Program-made: the position numbers and the translations under genes | Part shown: piece after piece, positions 41,550-45,686 of the stretch | How positions within the stretch are numbered: the first letter of the stretch is position 1 | Layout: each line of letters opens with the position of its first letter | Source of the DNA: Chryseobacterium luquanense | GTDB taxonomy: Bacteria; Bacteroidota; Bacteroidia; Flavobacteriales; Weeksellaceae | Assembly: GCF_026460945.1 (NCBI RefSeq) | Contig: NZ_JAOVZV010000004.1 | Span: 1 to 45,686 of the forward strand | Direction: 5' to 3' | DNA: 45,686 nucleotides | Notes under the pieces: generated by a model | What the model was told of the DNA's origin: nothing | What the model saw: the letters and a program-made list of their open reading frames with translations, nothing else | Database searches by the model: none

Positions 41550-42296
41550 TTATTTTTGTGTTTGTGGAGCTCTGTAAGAAGAAATTCTCATCAAAACCGA
41601 ATTTTGAAACCTCATCAAATCGCCATCACTCACAAAGCCATATTTCAAGATTTTCTGTCTTTCAAATCCACCTGCGAGAACATATTTAATAAAATGGTTG
41701 ATAAATGGCTTTTCGATTTTTAAATCTGCAAAATATTGCTCTCCCAGAGCGTAAGCAAGATAATTTTCAAAATCAAGATCATCCCATTTATTTTTTACTT
41801 TGCCTACAGAAAAACCTTGACCTTTCGGCTGAACAAATTGTCCCGGTCTTGCCGCTAAAATTCTCGGGTCAGATTTTTGTTTGAGATAAGCATTAATCTC
41901 TGCTTTTAGCTTTTGAACTTTCGCAGGTTGATTTAAAGTTTTAGAATCAATTTTCAGGTCTCCGCTCAAACCTTTTTTTATTTCAACTTCAGCAATTAAT
42001 TGAGCCGCTCTGGTCAACTGAACATTCATCGGTGATTCCACATTTTCTTTCGAAACTTTTCTGTCGATTCTATCGTATCCGCTTTTGAAAAAACGAAGTA
42101 TATCGCCCTCTCTTCCGGAAACCATAAAATGACCGTCTCTATTGGTAAGAACCTGTTCGTTAGTTCGCATATTGATCACGGTCACACTCGGAACTTCAGT
42201 GAGATCTTCAGAAGAAATCTTCCCAAAAATATAACTTTGAGCATTGATTTGGACGAAGAAAATGAATGACAGGATAAAAAGTAGTTTAAACTTCAC
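41550..42296 (-). CDS. Secreted CarboxypepD_reg-like protein, paralogue 1
   Basis: The 248-residue protein has a signal peptide (LLFILSFIFFVQINAQ) and a CarboxypepD_reg-like domain (about 20-95: YIFGKISSEDLTEVPSVTVI, TNRDGHFMVSGREGDILRFF), followed by VEIKKGL and a C-terminal helical domain (about 125-235) with WDDLDFENYLAYALGEQYF. It is the first gene of the pair with 40757, and probably the one nearest the promoter (exact minus-strand TAGTTTTG at 42316-42323). The C-terminal domain is not one I recognise. Confidence 0.82.
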   Translation of the reverse strand: MKFKLLFILSFIFFVQINAQSYIFGKISSEDLTEVPSVTVINMRTNEQVLTNRDGHFMVSGREGDILRFFKSGYDRIDRKVSKENVESPMNVQLTRAAQLIAEVEIKKGLSGDLKIDSKTLNQPAKVQKLKAEINAYLKQKSDPRILAARPGQFVQPKGQGFSVGKVKNKWDDLDFENYLAYALGEQYFADLKIEKPFINHFIKYVLAGGFERQKILKYGFVSDGDLMRFQNSVLMRISSYRAPQTQK

Positions 42297-42315
42297 GGAT
42301 TATTGTTTTATTCAA

Positions 42316-42323
42316 CAAAACTA
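42316..42323 (-). promoter_or_regulatory. Candidate -7 element (TAGTTTTG) for the CarboxypepD_reg pair
   Basis: The minus-strand TAGTTTTG matches TAnnTTTG, 19 bases before the ATG at 42296. No -33 TTG at expected spacing. Confidence 0.5.
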
Positions 42324-42477
42324 AAGTTATTTTTTAATTCAGTCATAAGTTTAACCAGACTTAACGCGATTTAATATTTTTTTTGAATTTTAAGTTCAAA
42401 ACTGTTAAAATATAGGCTCGAATTTGTTAAATTTTCAGCTAAATTTTATCTAAATTGCACAAAATCTTCCGCTAAAA

Positions 42478-45400
42478 ATGTCAAACTCTTATACTGTAAT
42501 CAACGCATCGGCTGGTTCGGGCAAAACTTACGCTCTTGTACAGAGACTTTTGATGATTTGTTTGAGATATCCAAATCAACAATCGTCAATAAGAAATATT
42601 TTAGCATTGACATTTACCAACAAAGCAGCCAACGAAATGAAAGAAAGAATTCTTTCATGGCTCAATAAGTTTACAGCGGAAAATTATCTTGAAAATAATG
42701 ATTTAAAAAACATTCAAAAAGCTTTCGAAGCAGAAGGTTTAAAAATTACAATTGACGAACTTCATTATCGCTCAAAAAAACTTTTAGATTATATTCTTCA
42801 TAATTATTCAACCTTAAATATCGGGACAATTGACCGCTTCAATTCCCGATTGGTAAGAAGCTTTTCTTATGAACTAGGTTTAGCTAAAAATTTTAATCTT
42901 GAAATTGATGCAGAACCATTTTTAATTGAAGCAGTTGATAAAATGCTTGACCAGATTGGAGAAAATGAAAATATTTCTAATTCGTTTATGGATTATGTGG
43001 ATTACAGTTTGGAAAATAACGAGAGAATTAATCTGAATAAAAACCTTTACGATTCTGCGAAAGAATTTGTAAAAGATATTCATTACGAGCATCTGAAAGA
43101 CAACAAAGAATTTGATGATGCGAATTATGAAGATATTAAGAATACTCTAAGAATAGAAATTACCGCAAACAAAAAGCAATCATTAGAACTTGCTTTGAGC
43201 TCGATTGAATTATTCAAGTCAAGAAATATTGAGATTGAAGATTTTGCACAGGGAAAAAACGGACTTGGCGGATTCTTCCCAAAAGTTGTTGATTTTTATC
43301 AGAAAAAAAGACCTGGATTTCCATTTCCAAGTTCGACCGAAGAATCTGCTATTGAAAAGTACCGAAAAGGTGCTGCAGCAAAATCAAAACACAAAGACGC
43401 AGAAATTTCAGAAATTCTGGAACAACTTCTTGAAAACAGAATGAAACTGATTCTTTTATTCATCGAAACTCAAAAAAAAGAAAAAATACATTCTGCTTTG
43501 TTGCCTTTAAAAGTAAACAAGGATATTCAGGATGAGCTGAGAAAAATCGAGGAAGAAAATGATTTGGTTCTGCTCTCGAAATTCAATATTTTAATTAATG
43601 AAAATCTTAAAAATGAACCTTCTGCTTTTATTTATGAAAAAGTAGGTTCGCAGTTTCAGCATTATTTCTTTGATGAATTTCAGGATACTTCAGAATTGCA
43701 GTGGCAGAATTTCGTTCCGTTGAGAGATCACAGTATTTCGACAGAAAACACTTCGTTTACTTTGGTTGGAGATCCGAAACAAAGTATTTACCGCTTTCGT
43801 GGTGGTGAAAGTAAATTAATGTTGGACATTATCAACAAGAAAGAATTTTCGCCCAAACAAGCGGAATTATTAGTTCTAAAAGATAATTGGCGAAGTGCAA
43901 AAAACATCGTACAATTTAATAATGAACTGTATCATTTTCATTCATTAAATCTTGAAGAAGAGCATCAGCATATTTTCGGAGTTGATGGTGAGCAAAATCC
44001 CAAATCAGGTATTGAAGGAAGAGTAAAAATAAATCTCATTGAAAATTTAACGAATGAAGATTTTTACAACGATGTTTCGGAGAAAATGCAGAAAGATATT
44101 CAGGAAAGCTTAAATAACGGATTTAGATTTTCTGATATAACCATTCTTTGCCGTGGAAACTTCGATATTTTCTCTTATTCGCAGAAATTAGGAAACCTGA
44201 AAGTTAATTATCATGGTGAAGAGACCAATATTAAAACGATTTCCGATAAAGGTTTAACCTTAGAATTATCAAACACTTTGCAAGCTGTTGTGGAGTTTTT
44301 GAAGTGGGAAACCAATCCTAAAAACAAACCTCATCTGATAATGATGATGTTTTATCTCAACAGACTCGGAAGAATCAATATGCCGGATTTTACTCTAGGA
44401 ATGAAAGAAATTCTCGCTCTGCAACAACATGAAGAAATCATTCAGTATATTGAAGAAAAATATAAGATTAAGTTGAAACAGGATCGTTTTCCCAAATTTA
44501 ATCTTTACAATTTCATTGAATATTATATCAACGAATTTTCGATTGAAAACAAAGAAACCGACTTCCTGCTCAACTTTTTAGAAATGCTTTTCAATTTCAC
44601 TCAAAACGCAGGCGCAAGTACCAAAGAATTTCTGAAATATTGGGATGAAGAAGCTTCAACTTACACGATTCAAGCTTCGGAAAATATTGATGCTATTCAA
44701 ATCATGACGATTCATAAGGCAAAAGGTCTTGAGTTTCCGATTGTTTTTATTCCGATAATGAATAAAAACCGTGATTCTGAATTCACCAATTGGTTTGAAA
44801 ATGATGAAAAATCTGTTTTAAAATCGGTAAACATCAATCAGTTCAATAAAAACCTTGAAGTGTATGATGAAGGAATTGAAAAATTTAATCATGAAAATTC
44901 TTACAAAAATTTAGTCGATAGACTTTGTCTTCAATATGTTGCAACAACACGACCTGTAGAACAACTGTTTTTTTATCTTCAGAAACAGAATAAAACTTCT
45001 AATAATTTAGAAATCTTAGAATTTGTACAATCTAAAAATTTGCAGGATCTCGATGAATTTGATTTGTATGAAACCCATCCTGAAATGTTGAAAAAGCAAA
45101 TCATTCACAAAAAACCTGAATTTAAAACTGAAAACATCCAAAATCTCAGAAACGAGCATGAAAACAAGAGCTCAATAAAAATCGCTACGCCTTCAAAAAA
45201 TTATCAGGTAAGAAATGAAAAAGTAAGAATCGGGCTTTTCGTACACGAATTGCTTTCAAAAATCAACACCGAGAAAGACATCGATAAAGTTTTGGAGACC
45301 TATGTTCTGGAAGGTCAAATTACGCTTGATGAAAAAGTAAATATTAAAGAAGATCTCAAAAAAATCATTGATCAATATGCCGAGTTTTTCGATGAAAAAT

Positions 45401-45621
45401 GGAAAGTGATTAATGAAAAAGATATTATGATCTCCGAAAGAGGAATTAGTAAAATTTATCGTCCTGACAGGATTTTGAAAGGTAACGAAGGCTATATTAT
45501 CGTTGATTTTAAAACCGGTATGGAAACCGAAAAGAACGAAAAACAAATCGAAATGTACAAAATTGTGCTTGAAAATTTGGGACTGAAAGTTCTGAAAACT
45601 CAGCTTATTTATATTCCTTAA
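42478..45621 (+). CDS. UvrD/Rep-type helicase with C-terminal nuclease (AddA/RecB-like)
   Basis: The 1047-residue protein has a superfamily 1A helicase core: Walker A INASAGSGKTYALVQRLL (GSGKT at 13-17), FTNKAANEMKERI, motif II FFDEFQDTSELQW (Asp399-Glu400), LVGDPKQSIYRFRGGE, and motif V MTIHKAKGLEFPIVF (743-757). Motif VI is CLQYVATTRPVEQLFFYL. The C-terminal PD-(D/E)XK nuclease has IYRPDRIL, then VDFKTG with Asp1010 and Lys1012. This is the AddA/RecB pattern for double-strand break end processing; the partner subunit (AddB) is not in the window. It is complete here, ending 65 bases before the window edge. Confidence 0.92.
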   Translation: MSNSYTVINASAGSGKTYALVQRLLMICLRYPNQQSSIRNILALTFTNKAANEMKERILSWLNKFTAENYLENNDLKNIQKAFEAEGLKITIDELHYRSKKLLDYILHNYSTLNIGTIDRFNSRLVRSFSYELGLAKNFNLEIDAEPFLIEAVDKMLDQIGENENISNSFMDYVDYSLENNERINLNKNLYDSAKEFVKDIHYEHLKDNKEFDDANYEDIKNTLRIEITANKKQSLELALSSIELFKSRNIEIEDFAQGKNGLGGFFPKVVDFYQKKRPGFPFPSSTEESAIEKYRKGAAAKSKHKDAEISEILEQLLENRMKLILLFIETQKKEKIHSALLPLKVNKDIQDELRKIEEENDLVLLSKFNILINENLKNEPSAFIYEKVGSQFQHYFFDEFQDTSELQWQNFVPLRDHSISTENTSFTLVGDPKQSIYRFRGGESKLMLDIINKKEFSPKQAELLVLKDNWRSAKNIVQFNNELYHFHSLNLEEEHQHIFGVDGEQNPKSGIEGRVKINLIENLTNEDFYNDVSEKMQKDIQESLNNGFRFSDITILCRGNFDIFSYSQKLGNLKVNYHGEETNIKTISDKGLTLELSNTLQAVVEFLKWETNPKNKPHLIMMMFYLNRLGRINMPDFTLGMKEILALQQHEEIIQYIEEKYKIKLKQDRFPKFNLYNFIEYYINEFSIENKETDFLLNFLEMLFNFTQNAGASTKEFLKYWDEEASTYTIQASENIDAIQIMTIHKAKGLEFPIVFIPIMNKNRDSEFTNWFENDEKSVLKSVNINQFNKNLEVYDEGIEKFNHENSYKNLVDRLCLQYVATTRPVEQLFFYLQKQNKTSNNLEILEFVQSKNLQDLDEFDLYETHPEMLKKQIIHKKPEFKTENIQNLRNEHENKSSIKIATPSKNYQVRNEKVRIGLFVHELLSKINTEKDIDKVLETYVLEGQITLDEKVNIKEDLKKIIDQYAEFFDEKWKVINEKDIMISERGISKIYRPDRILKGNEGYIIVDFKTGMETEKNEKQIEMYKIVLENLGLKVLKTQLIYIP

Positions 45622-45650
45622 AATTCTAAAATTAAAAGCCAAAATAGTTT

Positions 45651-45679
45651 CGGGGGGGCCCCTGGGGGGGGCCGCCCTG
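45651..45679. other. GC-homopolymer tail at window end, likely assembly artefact
   Basis: Of these 29 bases, 27 are G or C, including runs of 7 and 8 G, next to DNA that is about one-third G+C. The window start also has CCGCCCCGCC. Such tails usually arise at contig ends from sequencing or assembly, so neither tip should be interpreted biologically. Confidence 0.6.
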
Positions 45680-45686
45680 AGAATAT

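Noticed and set aside
1..45686. CRISPR array, tRNA, rRNA, insertion sequence or prophage
   Set aside because: No regularly spaced repeat-spacer pattern, no tRNA-like cloverleaf I could find by eye, and no transposase, integrase or phage protein among the translated genes.

Overview
The window looks like a 45.7 kb piece of an ordinary chromosome from a Flavobacteriia member of the Bacteroidota, most like Chryseobacterium or a close Weeksellaceae relative. The basis is AT-rich DNA, a repeated match to the Bacteroidota -7 promoter element TAnnTTTG, a BshA-type bacillithiol enzyme, outer-membrane CarboxypepD_reg/beta-barrel proteins, DUF4292/DUF4254/DUF2851 family proteins, a T9SS-like C-terminal domain, and intergenic repeats of a kind I associate with Chryseobacterium. 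I see no rRNA, tRNA, CRISPR array, transposase, integrase or phage gene. Both tips carry GC-rich, low-complexity bases that look like assembly noise, so this may be a whole contig.

Layout. 0.1-4.3 kb: a surface-type lipoprotein with an intradiol dioxygenase fold, a histidine-free pirin-like bicupin followed in the same frame by an orphan T9SS-CTD-like ORF, an unknown protein, a luciferase-like flavin oxidoreductase and a TetR regulator. 4.6-7.2 kb: clpB behind a structured upstream region. 7.4-10 kb: a NarL/LuxR-type two-component operon with two unknown upstream genes. 10-13.3 kb: an FKBP isomerase lipoprotein and an outer-membrane beta-barrel protein. 13.4-20.3 kb: two paralogous HisKA/OmpR two-component systems, separated by a secreted endonuclease/exonuclease/phosphatase-family protein, a 2,4-dienoyl-CoA-reductase-like SDR and a DUF1573 protein. 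20.5-26.4 kb: a GH92 alpha-mannosidase, then an aldo/keto reductase, an AraC regulator and an HxlR/azoreductase-like divergent pair, with repeat elements in most of the gaps. 26.4-34.8 kb: dihydroorotase, diverging from an eight-gene co-directional run (flippase, sugar nucleotidyltransferase, DUF4292 lipoprotein, EnvC-like M23 protein, TatA, DUF4254, lipoprotein, RibA). 34.9-40.7 kb: a lipoprotein, a GH3/NagZ-like enzyme with bshA, and a DUF2851-PspC-GNAT operon. 40.8-45.6 kb: two tandem CarboxypepD_reg-like secreted proteins and a UvrD/AddA-type helicase-nuclease.

The strongest non-obvious signal is regulatory. Both OmpR-type two-component loci start from a divergent intergenic region carrying GTTAA direct repeats phased by 11 bp (13361-13388 and 18250-18287), and both end in nearly the same string (GTTAATGGT followed by A-rich sequence). 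In each locus a secreted or outer-membrane protein is read away from the repeats on one side and the kinase/regulator pair on the other. This suggests autoregulation and possibly cross-talk between paralogous systems.

Several starts were revised because a TAnnTTTG element overlaps or lies downstream of the longest possible start (genes at 2560, 13428, 18332 and 27890). I see no clear multi-gene defence system or other wholly new system; most genes are core or common accessory flavobacterial functions.
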